A DNA stretch of 64,000 bases from Lichenostomus cassidix (Eukaryota > Chordata > Aves > Passeriformes > Meliphagidae): the NCBI GenBank assembly GCA_008360975.2, contig CM039182.1:146014656-146078655 (forward strand), read 5' to 3'. Numbering within the stretch: position 1 is the stretch's first letter; each line of letters begins with the position of its first letter. The position numbers were made by a program, and so were the translations under genes. Below are positions 1 to 12,248 of this stretch, one piece after another. Below the pieces are notes generated by a model. It did not search any database. It saw only the letters and a program-made list of their open reading frames with translations, and was not told where the DNA came from.

Positions 1-2393
1 TTGCTGAACTTACCCCTGGACAGCAGCACAGCAGAGAAATAGGGAATTATGCCCTCAAAAAGGCTACACACACACACACGTGAACATATGTGGGTCTGCT
101 TGTGTGCTAAAATTCTGTATACCATGTCTCAAGGATACAGCTGCACTTACAGTATATGCAAATATTTTTGCTGTTTTCCAGTTCTGCACCCTTACCCAAT
201 TTTGTCAGAGGGCATTGAAAGTTTTGTTATTGAAATTTTGAAGGTGCATTCAGAGCTTCTATTCCCCACCCTTTGACACATGACATCTATTGACTGTCTG
301 CCCTGCTAATTCACCCATAATTCAAATCAGAATTATACAAAAATATCAGTTTTCCTAAAGCCTGTAATTTTATGAGAGAAAAGGGAGAATCCTTATTTGA
401 TTCTAAGGCATTTTGCTGTTACCCAATGCCCTTTGTAGTCTTTAAAACATGGAGAAAAAAGGACAAGTCCCATCTCCAAGGAGAAGCACAGAAGATACCT
501 CTGAGGTGTATGGCATCTCAGTACAAAATGAGATTTTATATATTACCCTTGCCTTTTGAAGGAGATAATGACTTTGCTCTTTTAACAAAACAGCAGATGA
601 AGGTCATCCAACACATGTGCTGTACACAACACGTGAATTTTTACTGTCAATCAGAAAGCATCTTTCCTGGAGACCTTTTGTGATGCCCACATAGAAAGCC
701 AAGAGAAAATGCCATTTAATTTCACAAGCTGGCATGGTTTTGCATGCACTGCCCACTCCTTGATCTCTGGCATACTTTATGGAGCAATCTGTCATCCTAA
801 AACTCTGGGAAGTTTTGCTTGTCACTGACTGGATGGTGATTTCTCTAGTAGGTGAATATTTAACATTGAGCTGCTGAAGCCATGATAATTTTAACAGTTG
901 TAGTGGATAACAGAAACAAACAAATCCAACAAAAATAAATGGCAAAAAATCCCCATAAGTTTACCTTTTTTTTTATTTGCTCTTGTTTGGTTCTTTTTTT
1001 TAATTAAGTGTAACACAGAGGCTAAGTATACTCAGATGGGGCAATTCAGTGGAGTCCCACTGAATGCAGTGAAACTCTGCTTATTAACATCAACTAGTTA
1101 CAGGAAACAGGTTTTTATCAAAGTAAGGTAAGCAGCCTTGAATGACTCAGAATTTACTTCCACTGTTCAACTTCATAGTCCTACTGCTGTCCAGGGATGT
1201 CTCAGAGCTCTCAAAGCCAGCAGGCAATATGAGACCTAACAAGATAAACTTTTCTACAGTATTTCCTAATATTAATACAAGCACTACCTTGTTGCTGGGA
1301 CACAGGAATGCTGTAATCATGCTGCTCATGGCAAAACAATCACTCTGAATTAAAGGGAACAGCAGACAACTCTGGTTTATCAGATGTTAATAAAATCTGG
1401 CTAAGCATGGATATTTTATGCAGTCCCCAACTGATTTTGGATGCTTCTTTATGAACCCAAAATTACTAACCTCATGACAAATTGTGTCTATGTGGTCTAG
1501 TAGATGGTGCTAGCTGCCTTTGGAAAATTAATTTAAAGCTCAGTAAAATACACACGCACAGAAACACGAAATGTATCAGAGAAAAACATCGTGTTTCACT
1601 ACACAAAAAGTCTGTAGCAAGCCATGAAGGTCTTACACAAAAATAATGTCAAGAAAAGAGATGAAATTGAAATATTGCCTTTTCTCTTTGATTTTATGAT
1701 GTCTGATTCAGTAGCTGTGCATTTGAAAGATGCACTCTAATGGCTTCTCTAGGCAGTGTTAGACCATCAATGCTCAGTTTTCTGTTGAAAAGTGTTGAAA
1801 GCACCCAGTGTGAAAGCACTAGGAAAAAAAATACCCTCAGGTGGGGCTGAAGGAGCAGCTGAATGACATGGATGTTAAGTTTAGTTTTAGTAATCCAAAT
1901 CCCTTTGTGGATCATGCTGTTTGGTTTCTCTTTGTCCATGAAATATGTTATTATATCTTCAAGCCTGATTTCCACTGTTAGCATGTTATTTATGCAGATG
2001 ACTTAAAAATACATTTTAAAAAGTACTTTCCTCTTTTTTTTTTTATTTCTTTTTAATCCAAGGTTTATCATCCATGGATAACTGATTGCAGATGACTTGA
2101 AGGACTATTACGGATTTAGCTGAGGAAGAGTAAATGAGCAGTTATGATTTCTGCAACTTCAGACTGAAGGATACAAGGATGCCACACAGCATCTCAATAG
2201 CTGCATGAGGACAGAACCTGAAATATAACTCACTTCACATAAACTACAGGTCCACCAGATCCTGATCTCCAAATATTTTGTGTCGTGACTGTCACAATTC
2301 ATCCAATGGTGTGGGGAGCTCATGATTTTAGATTTGGAGTTCAAATAGTCCTGTCAATTAAGGAGGTTGCAATATAGAGCATGGCTCAGTCAG
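1..2393. other. Unique AT-rich DNA, no gene seen
   Basis: No recognisable exon, RNA gene or interspersed repeat. Short open frames on both strands (for example 372-683 plus and 604-945 minus) overlap each other, have no recognisable domain and no convincing coding bias. A short CA run lies near position 68-80. I treat the stretch as intergenic or intronic. Confidence 0.6.
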
Positions 2394-2626
2394 ATCATAG
2401 AATCTACAATCGATAGAAATATTAAGGTTAGAAAAGATCTCTAAAATCATCAAGGGCAACTGCCAACCCAGCACTCCCACCACTGTCACTTAATCATCTC
2501 CCCAAGTGTCTTATGCGCACATTTTTTGATGGTGAATTCACCACTTTCCTGGGCAGCCTCTTCCAATGCTTGTCAACCCTTTCAGTGTAGACATTTTTCC
2601 TATCATCTGATCTAAACCTTCCTGAC
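2394..2626 (-). mobile_element. CR1 LINE fragment, 3' end, old
   Basis: On the plus strand the block opens with a degraded copy of the inverted CR1 tail (catagaatctac), followed by a diverged match to the CR1 3' untranslated region, including the phrases for 'gggcagcctcttccaatgc' and 'cctatcatctgatctaaacc'. The element therefore runs on the minus strand with its 3' end at the left. Both the tail and the body are well diverged, so this is an old, 5'-truncated copy. The right boundary is approximate. Confidence 0.75.
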
Positions 2627-3702
2627 CAACCTAAAAGATGAGCTGCATTTTTGTTTACATATTGGCCATTGAAATGCTGCCTGGCAGTGTAATGAAGAAA
2701 TAAGAACTATTTCAATCATAGCATTTGAGCAGCTGGAGTGTGGCAAAGTTGTGTGAGTACTATGTGATCTGAAATTAGAAGCATAAACTCTGAGCCCAAA
2801 TCTGGTTTGGTGCCTGAGGCATTTTTATCACCCTCATGCTCTGCAGAAGTGATCTTGTCTGGAAATAAGATCTTTTGAAACAATATTTTTTCAGAGTAAA
2901 TAGAAATATGTCTTTATCTCCATAAGTTCTCTCCAGAGCGTCACGTGGATTTGTTGTCTCAAAGGTCTCTCTGTTGAACAATTTTTTGTTCAACTTACAG
3001 CAGGGAACCCATACAGGAAACCCTTATCACTTCCCAACCAGAATCTGAATTTGCTAAGCCGTTGCAGAAGAAAATTAAAGCCCTCATCCTTTATCCTTTC
3101 TGCATATGATTTGATTTATACAATTAAAAAAAAAAAAAACCAACACAAAAACCCCAAACCAAAAACAAAACCCCCACAACCCTGCACTACTGAGTAGAGT
3201 TAGGAATGTGATAACTTCTGTTTTCTGTGCTTTATTCTCATGCAAATGAGAGGTTTAAGTTCCAGCAGTTACTAGAGTGTGGCTCTTTAATCACCAGTTT
3301 TATTCACCAAGAATGACAACAGCTTGTGAGAATGATGCAGAAGCAGGAAAGATAAAGACGAAATAGGACAACTGAGGTTTTTAACTCACAAGCTCATATT
3401 CTGACTATTAGCAAGTTAAGGCTGAAATAAGACTTTTAATAATTATAATTTTCTCCCTTCTTTCCTCCACACTGTGATGTTTTTCTTAGATAATCTGGGC
3501 AAGTAAGTTATGTTTCAGTAAGAAACAACGGCTGCACATTAAAAAGCAATTATTTTCTGGCTATTTTGATGTTTATCAGTTTCATAAAACGACTATTAAA
3601 GGGAGATAATTTTCATTAAATAAGGCAGAGTTTTTCTAGCTATGGTACATGGGACAAGCACTTTTATCAACATCTTGTAATAGACATTTATAAATCTTTT
3701 CT
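2627..3702. other. Unique DNA; possible conserved stretch at 3230-3700
   Basis: No gene recognised. An A/C-only low-complexity run is listed separately. The part from about 3230 onward is AT-rich and has an octamer-like ATGCAAAT near 3241 and several TAAT cores. It resembles bird conserved non-coding DNA in texture, but that cannot be shown without alignment. Confidence 0.4.
3125..3182. repeat. A/C-only low-complexity tract
   Basis: The plus strand here consists only of A and C: a run of A followed by mixed CCAAA and CAAAA units. It could be an eroded poly-A tail of a retroposon or simple low-complexity DNA. No element body is recognised beside it. Confidence 0.8.
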
Positions 3703-3890
3703 CCCCATAATTAAAGCATTATAATTTCTGAATCACAGAGAAATGAAGACTTACTCATATGTTAAAGTTTAAGTGAATGTGTTTTGTTTTCCTTTAGCAA
3801 TTGTCTCAGAGATTGTGGCAAAATTATATATGACCTTTAATACTGATATGACAGCTCTATTTTAATTTATATAATATCCAATAATACTGG
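3703..3890 (+). repeat. Left arm of long imperfect inverted repeat
   Basis: The reverse complement of this segment aligns with 4662-4863. The best-matching core contains 'gcaattgtctcagagattg' here and its complement with one change in the other arm. By eye, identity over the roughly 165-base core is about 85-90%. The arms are separated by about 770 bases. The arm does not match a repeat family I recognise. It could be a pair of inverted copies of an unidentified transposon, or an inverted local duplication. Confidence 0.85.
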
Positions 3891-4661
3891 AAAAATCAAA
3901 AAGTGATTTAGCTTATTTCTTAGCTCCAGAAAAGTTTATATTCCATGGTGCACAGTAGTTGGAATGACATTTTAATAAAACAGTTTTTGAGCCCTGAGGA
4001 GTCTGACAGTAGCAAAGAAGTGAATAAAGAGGTCATGAATTTTTCGTAGAGATGAAATCAACCTGTAGAGTTCATGAATAATTCACTGAATTTTGAAAGG
4101 CAAACCTTGGGAAACATCTCATCAAAGCACCCTTAAGATGAATTGTCATGAACACTTACCTACTGGTCTTGAAAAACTCGCCTGATCTTGTTTCAAGCAT
4201 ATGTACGAGATCTTTCTTACAATAGTGCAGAGTCCTGGGTTGTTAGATACCTCTGGCCTTCAAGTTCCATGACAAAAGTCACTCCTCCTATAAATCCTAC
4301 TAAATCTTTGAGAGTGGAAAGACAAATGAAATGCTCTGGGATCTTTATGATATTTGTGTTTAATTCAGTTTTGGTTTGGACAGCTTTAGTTTCTTAAGGG
4401 ATACACATTCACAAATGGCTAAAACAAGATCTAGGAATGATCTGCACTGCAGAGAAATATATAGGGTCACTCAGGATATTCTGGGTCATCTGAAGTACAA
4501 AAAAATGTGGGTTTAGGCAGGTAGTGAGGTCTTAATCTATGATTAGACCTAGTGATCTAGTGATGTGTAAAAAGTAATTAGATCAGTCTGTGCTGCTAGA
4601 CTACATTTTTCAGCTATTTCCAGTTCTTTCTTTATTTTATACTGTAAACTCTGAATGAATG
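3891..4661. other. Spacer between inverted-repeat arms
   Basis: About 770 bases of AT-rich DNA with no recognised repeat or gene. A 69-residue frame (4188-4397, plus) has no recognisable features. If the two arms bound one mobile element, this spacer would be its interior, but it encodes nothing resembling a transposase. Confidence 0.5.
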
Positions 4662-4863
4662 TCAGTATTATTGGATTTTATATAAATTGAACTAGAATTT
4701 CAATATATCAGTATTAAAGGTCATATATAATTTTATTACATATAATTTTGCCACAATCTCTAAGACAATTGCTAAAGGAAAACAAACCACAAACACCTAA
4801 AGTTTAACATATGAGAAAATCTTCATTTCTGTATGGCAAAGAAATCAGAATGCATTAATTATT
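4662..4863 (-). repeat. Right arm of long imperfect inverted repeat
   Basis: This is the inverted partner of 3703-3890. It carries an extra stretch of about 15-17 bases near 4731-4746 that duplicates the adjacent 'catataatttt' phrase, so this arm has gained a small tandem duplication, or the left arm has lost one. Outside the core, similarity fades gradually at the outer end and quickly at the inner end. No terminal motif or target-site duplication is obvious. Confidence 0.85.
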
Positions 4864-5131
4864 CACTATGAGGTCTGAATTAATTTCACTGAACCTTGTT
4901 TACTAAACTGAAGTTCTTGGCTACAAAACTGAGACACTGCGTGCCTTAGGACTTCTCACTAGATAAAAAAGACAGAAAACCAACTCCAAAGGCTGAAAGA
5001 TCTGATTTCAGCCCTGCATCACTTTCTGCAGGTGTTTCTTCCTCTCTCCAATAACTGCTGAAGAAACCTGAAGTATTGCATGTAGGCAGCATGTATCCAG
5101 TCCTCAAATCTTTGGTCCAAGTCAGTGTTCA

Positions 5132-5188
5132 GTTGAAGGCTGGATTTGATAATCGTGGATTCAGTAAGTTAATGATTCTATGATTCTA
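5132..5188 (+). mobile_element. CR1 LINE 3' tail remnant
   Basis: The segment ends in 'aatgattctatgattcta', the typical avian CR1 3' terminus, in plus orientation. The bases before it resemble a diverged 'ggttggacttgatgatct' block. Only the last few dozen bases of the element remain recognisable. Confidence 0.65.
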
Positions 5189-8100
5189 AATTCTTTATTT
5201 AACATGTAGAAATCTTTTCACAAAATGGGGTCTTGAGTCATGATGGAGCTGTTCTTACCCTAGGTCATCAACAGGAACAATAACCATTCTGATCTTAAAC
5301 ATCTAAGCTGGGGTGGCTCCCGGGGACAGTGAGGTCTTTCCCTGTTAGAGCCTTGCTGAAGTGTTTGCTTGACATTCTATTTTAGTAATCATGAGTAAAA
5401 GGTTTCCCAAGCTGTATTTAAATATTTTTTTCACTAAAGATTTAACATGGTGCAGAATTCTCAGGTACATGGTGGTGCCACATCTGTGCCTGGGTGGTGC
5501 CCAGGTTAGCCTGTGAGGGTAGTGACTGAAACCCACCCCAAAGAACAGGTTTCTGGATTGTTTTCTGCACTAGTCTGGATACCACAGATAGACACATAGT
5601 ATTTGAAAATCAACAAAATCTGTCAGTGTCTATTTTCCTGGTTATTTGTAAAGTCATCTGTGCCAAACAGGCCTCTGTCAACTTTGGCTAAATGTGACAA
5701 GAGAAACATCTGAGAAAATTAGAAAGTTCCAACAGTTTGAAAGTCCCATGAGTTTGATCAGGAAGCAGTTGAGAAGTATTTGCCCTACAAAGTTGTGCTT
5801 CAGCGGTAGTTCTTTTTGGATACAATATTTTTTGTATAACATTGCTCTCTGAAATCTCTATTGTCTTTTACAGTTGTGTGCATACAAAATTTTCTTTAGA
5901 CATCCCTAAAAGGAAAAAAAAAAAATAGAGCTGTCACTGGTGTAAGCCATGGCATATGAATAAAGTTTGAATTTATTTAGATCTACCATATCTTGCATTA
6001 TCATACCTTTAGTACCACAGGTATTTAACATATACAAAGAAATAAAATAAAGATCAGAATGTCAGTAAAGAAATCAGAGCAGTCTCAGTTTTCAGGTTTA
6101 GTTTGGGAAAAAAGGGAAAAAGTAAGAGGGAAGAAGAAGGGCACTAGGAAGGAGAAGGGGAAGAGAATTTTAGAAACCTGGGCAGTAAGGAGTTAATTTA
6201 TTGTTATGCCTCAAACACCGATGACCATTCAATTGGGCAAGCTAGAAAAGGATATGCCTGTTATGGGAGGCCATACAAAGGCAGGGCAGCACCTTCCTGG
6301 GGCCAATTTTCCTGCTCAGATCCATGGTGACCACACCAGAGACAGCACAAGCCCAGAAATAAGGTCAAAGAACAGGCAGGAGGAATAGAGGAGGATGAAG
6401 ACCACCAATGATCCTAAAGTGCTCCCTGACTCTCCATCAGAAGACTGCATGTGCCTCACAGTGTTGCATTAGACACAAAGAACTTCCTCCCTGCAGATGG
6501 ATCTCAGTGTTTCCATGCTAAATTTCTTGTATATATCACAACAAACTCTTTGTTTCCTGCCCCTCTCCCCTAACAAATCAAGACTGCCACCATTCCTTCA
6601 GTCATATTCATAAAAATTAAAAAAAAAACCCCAAATATCTGGATCTACAGGTGTTTGTATCTTTCCTATCCACTATATACTCCTGTCCTTTCTCTTTTTT
6701 TTCTTTATATATTTTCTTCATGATATTTTTATATTTTGTATTAAAAAACCCAAGAAAATAAACATATCAGCCGCATACTTACATCCTCTCCACTGCAATT
6801 AAATTGTTTGAAAATAAATCTGTCTCATACCAGTCATTAAACATCATTTCACTCTTATCCACCCCAAGGGACTTATTAACAAGGGTTTCAGCTACCCTGC
6901 CTCAGAGGCAGGTGGAACAGGTGGGGAGTTATGTGCTCTCTCCTTCTGAGCTATTCCAAAGACCTTTCAATAAGTGGGACCAAGAAAATCTCCTTCCTCC
7001 TTCAGCTAACACCAAGCTTCTCCTTCCTGGACCTATTTTGACTGCACCTTAAGGGACTCTGGGTTTGAACTGTTCGAAATTTACAACAGCTCCCCATCTG
7101 CCTTGTTGGACTACAAGGCAGGAGGCTTTAATGGCATTTTGGAGGAAAGATAGTTGTCATTCCCAGGTGGAAGATGTCTTGAAGGCAACTATGCCACCCA
7201 ACTTACCCATTCCATGGGAAGTGGGATACCAGTTGCTAATGGGGTGAAAATGTCATGATGGCACATCTGCCCTATCCCCATTCCAAGAGGGAGCTGAGGT
7301 TGGGAATGATGATGGAAACTCTCATTGCCTTTCCTTCACCTCAGCTCTCTCAGGGATGTGTGATGCAGCTTACAGTGATGTGACAATTTTGAAATATCTC
7401 TGGGATTTAGTCCCAACCCATCATGTCTCTTTATTATCCTTTACACATTTTATAGTGCTTAAGACTCCTTTAATAATCATTAAATGGAAACAAAAAAAAA
7501 CAAAAACCAAAACTAAAAAGGTTTAAAAATGCTGACATTTTGCCTTGTTAAAAATTTGCTTCTAAATATTGGATTTTTGCAGCTATGCTGAACCATGAAA
7601 AAAAAATATCACTCTGAGGCTTAAAGTTTGGTACCTACATCCAGAGAAGAAAACAAAATTGCTTTTGAGCCTTTGAAGTTCATTGCTGCATCTGCCCATT
7701 AAAAATAAAATGAAGTCAGAAATCCACTTTTTATTTAGACACATATATGACCTGGATTTCATAGCAATTTTACCACAAAAAGACAGCTCAGAAATAAGGA
7801 TAAAAATAAAACTATGCACTAAATTTATTTCCACTGTCAAAGATTAAAAAACAATGTATTTTCTGTTTAGCTGCAGCAGGCCATGAAAACAACTGCATTA
7901 AAACAAGTATTTTTTTATTAAGTTCTACGTGTATGCAAGCTGTTAGACATCTGGGGAAGATAAAATACAGGAGGATATAAGCAAGATATTTGGTTGCCAT
8001 TGAAACAGAAAAGATACTTTCTTTTTTTACAGTAAATCCATACTTTATCTATGAAGGCCTGACCAAGTTCAAGAGTACAGTGCTATTTAGCTGACCAAAA

Positions 8101-8195
8101 CATAAAACTGAGTTTAGATGGGTTATAGCCAGAATGCCTTTTTTCTCCTTTTCCTTCTTTTCACCAGCAAAAAGTGATTCAGTGCCCTGTATCAG

Positions 8196-8214
8196 TTTTT
8201 TTTTTTTTTTTTTT
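8196..8214. repeat. Poly-T run (19 T)
   Basis: Uninterrupted run of 19 T on the plus strand. No retroposon body is recognised at either side. Confidence 0.9.
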
Positions 8215-9599
8215 GCTGTTCCCTAATCACAGATCATTGACAAGTTTATCCCTTGAGCTTCATCAGCTCATTAAGCCCCTTTTACTGCTGGTCTTGTAGC
8301 TTGATGTTGTGTCCTAATAAAACTTGTTTTATTTTCCCTACATCCACTTTTAATAAATTCTTAAATTTAAAGAGACACCATCAAGGCACACAGGCCAGTA
8401 AGTGCCCAAAAGCAAAATTACAGTGAGAGGATGGTAGTTCCCATTCACAGGCATGAGCTCAAGATAAAAGCTGAAACCATGTACTGTACTCATATGCTGC
8501 CTGCAGGTACTCAGCAGGGGATAAATTTAATGTACCTAAATCCTCTCCATATCACAGAAACATCTAATAAAACCTGTCCAGCTCCAGAAAACACCTCAGA
8601 GGAAAAAGCATCGTAGTCAACGTACTTCTATCCTAAGCGGTTTAACCCATGGGACGTTTAATAATCTGCTGGTGCGTTGCCTTGAGGAATAATCATTTTC
8701 TCCAGTAGTTTGTCCAAGTCTCTAGAGAGTGAGCTGTCACAGGGAACAGCTGGTGAGCAACAGAAAAACCTGTTCTCTGTGACAAGGGAAGTCCTTCCTT
8801 CTCGTTGATAACTCCTCATCTTACCTGTGCCTGCATTTTGATATTCTGCTTCCAGTTTCCATCAAGTGACTTCACTGTCTCCAGAGATCTGTTAATCACA
8901 GCAGGTCCTCTCCCTGGATGAAATGATTCCACAGATATGAGAGAAAAAAAAAAATTACTATTGTCTGCTTATTGCTTGGTAGGTCCTAATTTCATACATT
9001 TGGGTCAGGAAGCAATTTAGCAAGGCAGGAGCAGTTAGAGAAGAATCAAAGTTACCAGAATTGGAAGGCAATTGTGAGAGTTCAGAGTGGGTAAGTATAA
9101 AATCTACACCTTTGGAAGAACATCTGTATGAACCAATATATGCCAGGAGTCACTATGGTGTCCCTCTGAAGGGAAAGGGAGCACACAAGATTCTTACATG
9201 CCCATGATTGAAAAGGAATGACAAACTCAGAGGGCCCACTTACAAAATTTTAGTAACAAACTATAAATATAGAAAAGATCTCATAGTAATAGCACACTGT
9301 AGTGGATTTTGAATGAGGTGTAGAGTGAAAGAAAATAGAGAGGGATTAAAGAGAGGAGAGCTAAAGAAAGGAAGAAAAAACATGAAGCTCAGTGTCAATC
9401 CAGCTGATGAAATATCCAGGGTCCTGGGTCACCACCCGGACTTTGTTGGGGTACATTTTTATGAATGCTTCCCCACCCTGGAGGTGTTTCTCATGTTCTA
9501 TGAAAATCAGTTATCATGTACAATCCATTCTACTAGACCTTTCTGGAAAAGGAGTTCTGGAGAGCTTTGGGGGTCTTTGGTGGTCTTGATTCACCTGTG

Positions 9600-9681
9600 T
9601 CAACCTCAAGGGCCTTTTGACCTCCATCAGTCAAAGATTCAACTCTTTGTGCTCTTTTCCAACCTTAATGATTTTATGACC
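9600..9681 (+). mobile_element. Possible CR1 3' tail remnant
   Basis: The phrase 'cttttccaaccttaatgatt' followed by ttatga resembles the last bases of avian CR1 in plus orientation. The upstream sequence is too diverged to align by eye, so the left boundary is a guess. Confidence 0.4.
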
Positions 9682-9778
9682 AGTTGGTGTCTTTCAAATG
9701 CTGCATATATATTTATTTTTTTCTAAATTCTATCTTTGACTCTCATTTAGCAAAGAAAGTGTAACTTTCCTGAAACAA

Positions 9779-9857
9779 GGAAGGGAAAAAAGGGAAAGGG
9801 AAAGGGAAAGGGAAAGGGAAAGGGAAAGGGAAAGGGAAAGGGAAAGGGAAAGGGAAA
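9779..9857. repeat. (GGGAAA)n microsatellite
   Basis: About eleven nearly perfect GGGAAA units, preceded by a few imperfect ones. The plus strand is all purine. The hexamer unit keeps reading frames open, which explains the PFPFPF-type frame on the minus strand. That frame is not a gene. Confidence 0.97.
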
Positions 9858-11365
9858 TCCACACCTTAATCTGATGAAAAGTGATTCCTTCTCCTTCCAT
9901 AAGATTCCAACTTGTATGGTGTCTACCACCAAAAAAAACCTATGCCATAAGAAAATTCAAGGCATTTATATGACCTTTTCAAGTGCCTCCAATTTTACAT
10001 AGAGGTGACCAGAGATGCAATGATACATAGTATTCTAAAATAGGTAAGGATTAATATAATTTTCATAGCAAATGTGAAAATAATAGGAATTGAGATTTCA
10101 ATATAAACTTCTGAGATTAATTTACAGAATGCTTTTATAAATTGAAGTTTTTTGGTTTTTTTTCAGGATATGAATGATGAAGATACTGTAGATTTTCCTG
10201 GAAGATGTCAAGTCATTTATCATGCATGCAGACCTTGTCTTTGACTCTAGTATCAGCAAACTGTGGTTCAAGTTCATCAATAACGTAGCTCCTGTAAGGG
10301 AATCTAAAGTTAAACAAAACAAAACAACAAAACAACAACAAAAAAAAACCAAACAAAGAGAACCCAACACGAAAAAAAAAAAAAACAAAAAATCAAAACC
10401 AAAACAACAACCAAAAAAAAAACTTAAAAAAAACCAACACACAAACCAAACAAAGAAATAAAAGCCCCAGACAAACAAACAAGGAAAGCTCTCTTTTTTG
10501 GGGTGAAAGTGTTACATAGCTCTTGAATCTAAGTGGGAAGTGACAGGGTTTGAGCAAAACTTGACTTCACCTTTCTAATGCACAGAGCAACTTCAGTCCT
10601 CCAGAAATAATGGGGATACAATATAGCCCTGATTAATTTCACTTAATTTATAGGTGTAGTGGTTTACCCAGAGCTCAATATTTGTGTAGTTGGTGGTAAC
10701 AGCATTATAAAAGACAACAATGTTTGATAATTTTTGTCTCCAATCTGTGAATTTACATGATGAGCTTTTAATTTTTAAGCCAGTTTTTAAGGCTGTCTGA
10801 AATAATGCTTTTATCCTTTATTAGGTATTCTGTTAATGATGGCATGCTTGTTAGAGAGGGCCAAGGTCAGGTATAACAGTCTTCCATTACAAATTAGGCT
10901 CAGCAGTGATTTTGGTGCTGCTATTGATTTAACTTGTTGAGATATGACCTGTCCCACTAAAATATTGTTAATAATTCCATGCATCTCCAAGTGCTGACAG
11001 CAGCAGCAGTTCATCTCACATTTGTCTTCACAATGGGTGTTTATTTGGTTTGACCATTCTCAGTTCATTTCATCGGGTTACTCATCTAATAATTGAACCT
11101 TGCAGCTGCCAGAGTAACAAATATACATTTTTTTTATATATCAGTGCTGCTGCTTCAAATTAAATGATTACAAAAGTTTCAAGGCCCTGGAGTAATAGTT
11201 TTTGTGATTAAATTGTCATTAAATTGTCTCTTTCTTCTTTAAGGTTTATTTGTAAAGGAGTAAATGTCAACCATCACCTTCACTTGAGTAAGCTAAGGGG
11301 AAATAGGATTATTCTTCTGTCCCAGCTTACAATATAGATGTATTCAGTATTCTATTACCACCAGC
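9858..11365. other. Unique DNA with candidate conserved block
   Basis: No gene recognised. It contains an A-rich tract (listed separately) and, from about 10730 to 11270, a stretch of complex AT-rich sequence with many TAAT cores and no repeat signature, discussed under findings. Confidence 0.45.
10309..10488. repeat. A-rich (CAAA-type) low-complexity tract
   Basis: About 180 bases made almost wholly of A and C on the plus strand, with scattered G. Both strands stay open by composition alone (a lysine-rich frame on plus and a phenylalanine-rich frame on minus). Neither is a credible gene. Confidence 0.9.
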
Positions 11366-11795
11366 TGTGGGGCATTAGCTGTTATCTCCTGCTATGACTC
11401 ACCCCTGATAACAGACAATGGGTCATCAAGAAGCCACCCCATGACTCATGGATTTATTTCATCCTATTGTGAGATGCTCTGCCCAGGAGGGAGGAGCCAA
11501 GCATTCCCACCTGGATATAACCTGGCCTTGGAAGTGCCTGAGCTAGCCCTGTCTACTGGGTTCCCAGAGGACAAGAGCTACTACTGGACCTTCAGCTGGA
11601 GACTAGACCTTCACAGGATCGTTGCTTCAACTGAACTACTTCAGTTGGACTGCTACCACCACCCTAACAGGGTGTCAGGTTGTATCTGACTTTGTCAGTG
11701 CTTTTCCTTGTATTATTGCACTTATTTTTAATTTTCCTATTAAATTTATAATCCTGACTTGTGATCTCCCACTGGTTTGTTTTCAAACTAACACA
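11366..11795 (+). mobile_element. ERVL-type solo LTR, about 430 bp
   Basis: Compared from memory with avian ERVL LTRs, the block shows the expected order: a start at TGTGGGG, a 'gagatgctctgcccaggagg' block, TATA-like gatataacc near 11514-11521, an 'aacagggtgtcaggtt' block, then attaaa as a poly-A signal at 11739-11744. The likely end is aacaca near 11795. CpGs are mostly lost, so it is old. No partner LTR or internal coding region is seen, which points to a solo LTR. No clear target-site duplication was found. Confidence 0.75.
11511..11523 (+). promoter_or_regulatory. TATA-like box of decayed LTR
   Basis: The gatataacc motif in the LTR is at the expected distance upstream of the attaaa poly-A signal. 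It is a fossil promoter by context, and activity is not implied. Confidence 0.4.
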
Positions 11796-11859
11796 TCTTC
11801 ATGCGCAGCAGGTGATGAATTTGCATAAGGAAAGAGCTGGACTGGGAAAGCTGCTTACT

Positions 11860-12064
11860 TGCAAAGCATGAGTCAGGCACTGGAACATATTTCCCAGAAG
11901 AGTTGTAGATGCTCAGTCCCTGGAAGTGTTCAAGGCCAGTTTGGGTAGGGCTTGGAGCAACCTGGTCTAGTGGAAAGTGTCTGCCCATGGCAGGGGGTTT
12001 GGAATGAGGTGGTATTTAAGGTCCCTTCCAACCCAAACCATTTTTTCATTCTGTGGTTCTGTGA
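11860..12064 (+). mobile_element. CR1 LINE 3' fragment
   Basis: Plus-strand CR1 3' untranslated region: 'ggaagtgttcaaggccagtt', 'gcaacctggtctagtgg' and the closing 'attctgtggttctgtga'. It is 5'-truncated and begins close after the ERVL LTR. Confidence 0.88.
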
Positions 12065-12094
12065 AGGTTATGAAGTCCCATCTCCCTAATGCAA

Positions 12095-12248
12095 ATTGAA
12101 ATCAGCTAAAGCAGGTTGCCCAGGTCAGTATCCAATCATGTTTTGAATAATTCTAATAATAGAGACAATGAACTCTCTCTGCACAAGCTTTTCCAGTGCT
12201 TTTTTACCCTCACAGTAAAAGTAATTTTTTCTTATGTTTAAGTGTCAT
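12095..12248 (-). mobile_element. CR1 LINE internal 3'-UTR fragment
   Basis: The segment matches CR1 in the opposite orientation: 'gcaggttgcccaggtcagta', a diverged instability block, then 'cagtgcttttttaccctcac' and 'cttatgttta'. With the preceding plus-strand copy it forms a tail-to-tail CR1 pair. The terminal tail of this copy is missing. Confidence 0.65.

Larger units (their letters stand above)
5189..9778. other. Unique AT-rich DNA, no gene seen
   Basis: No gene or confident repeat except a weak CR1 tail near 9.6 kb and a T19 run at 8196-8214. The stretch 6200-7450 is somewhat richer in G and C and holds frames of 60-82 residues (6206-6388, 6804-7052, 7065-7247) that lack any domain I recognise. 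It might be an old, unrecognised retroelement. A poly-A-signal-like AATAAA lies near 8315. Confidence 0.5.

Noticed and set aside
9747..9932. Minus-strand frame rich in PF repeats
   Set aside because: Direct product of the GGGAAA array; no protein family.
10122..10478. 118-residue minus-strand frame rich in Phe and Cys
   Set aside because: Arises from the A/C-rich low-complexity tract.
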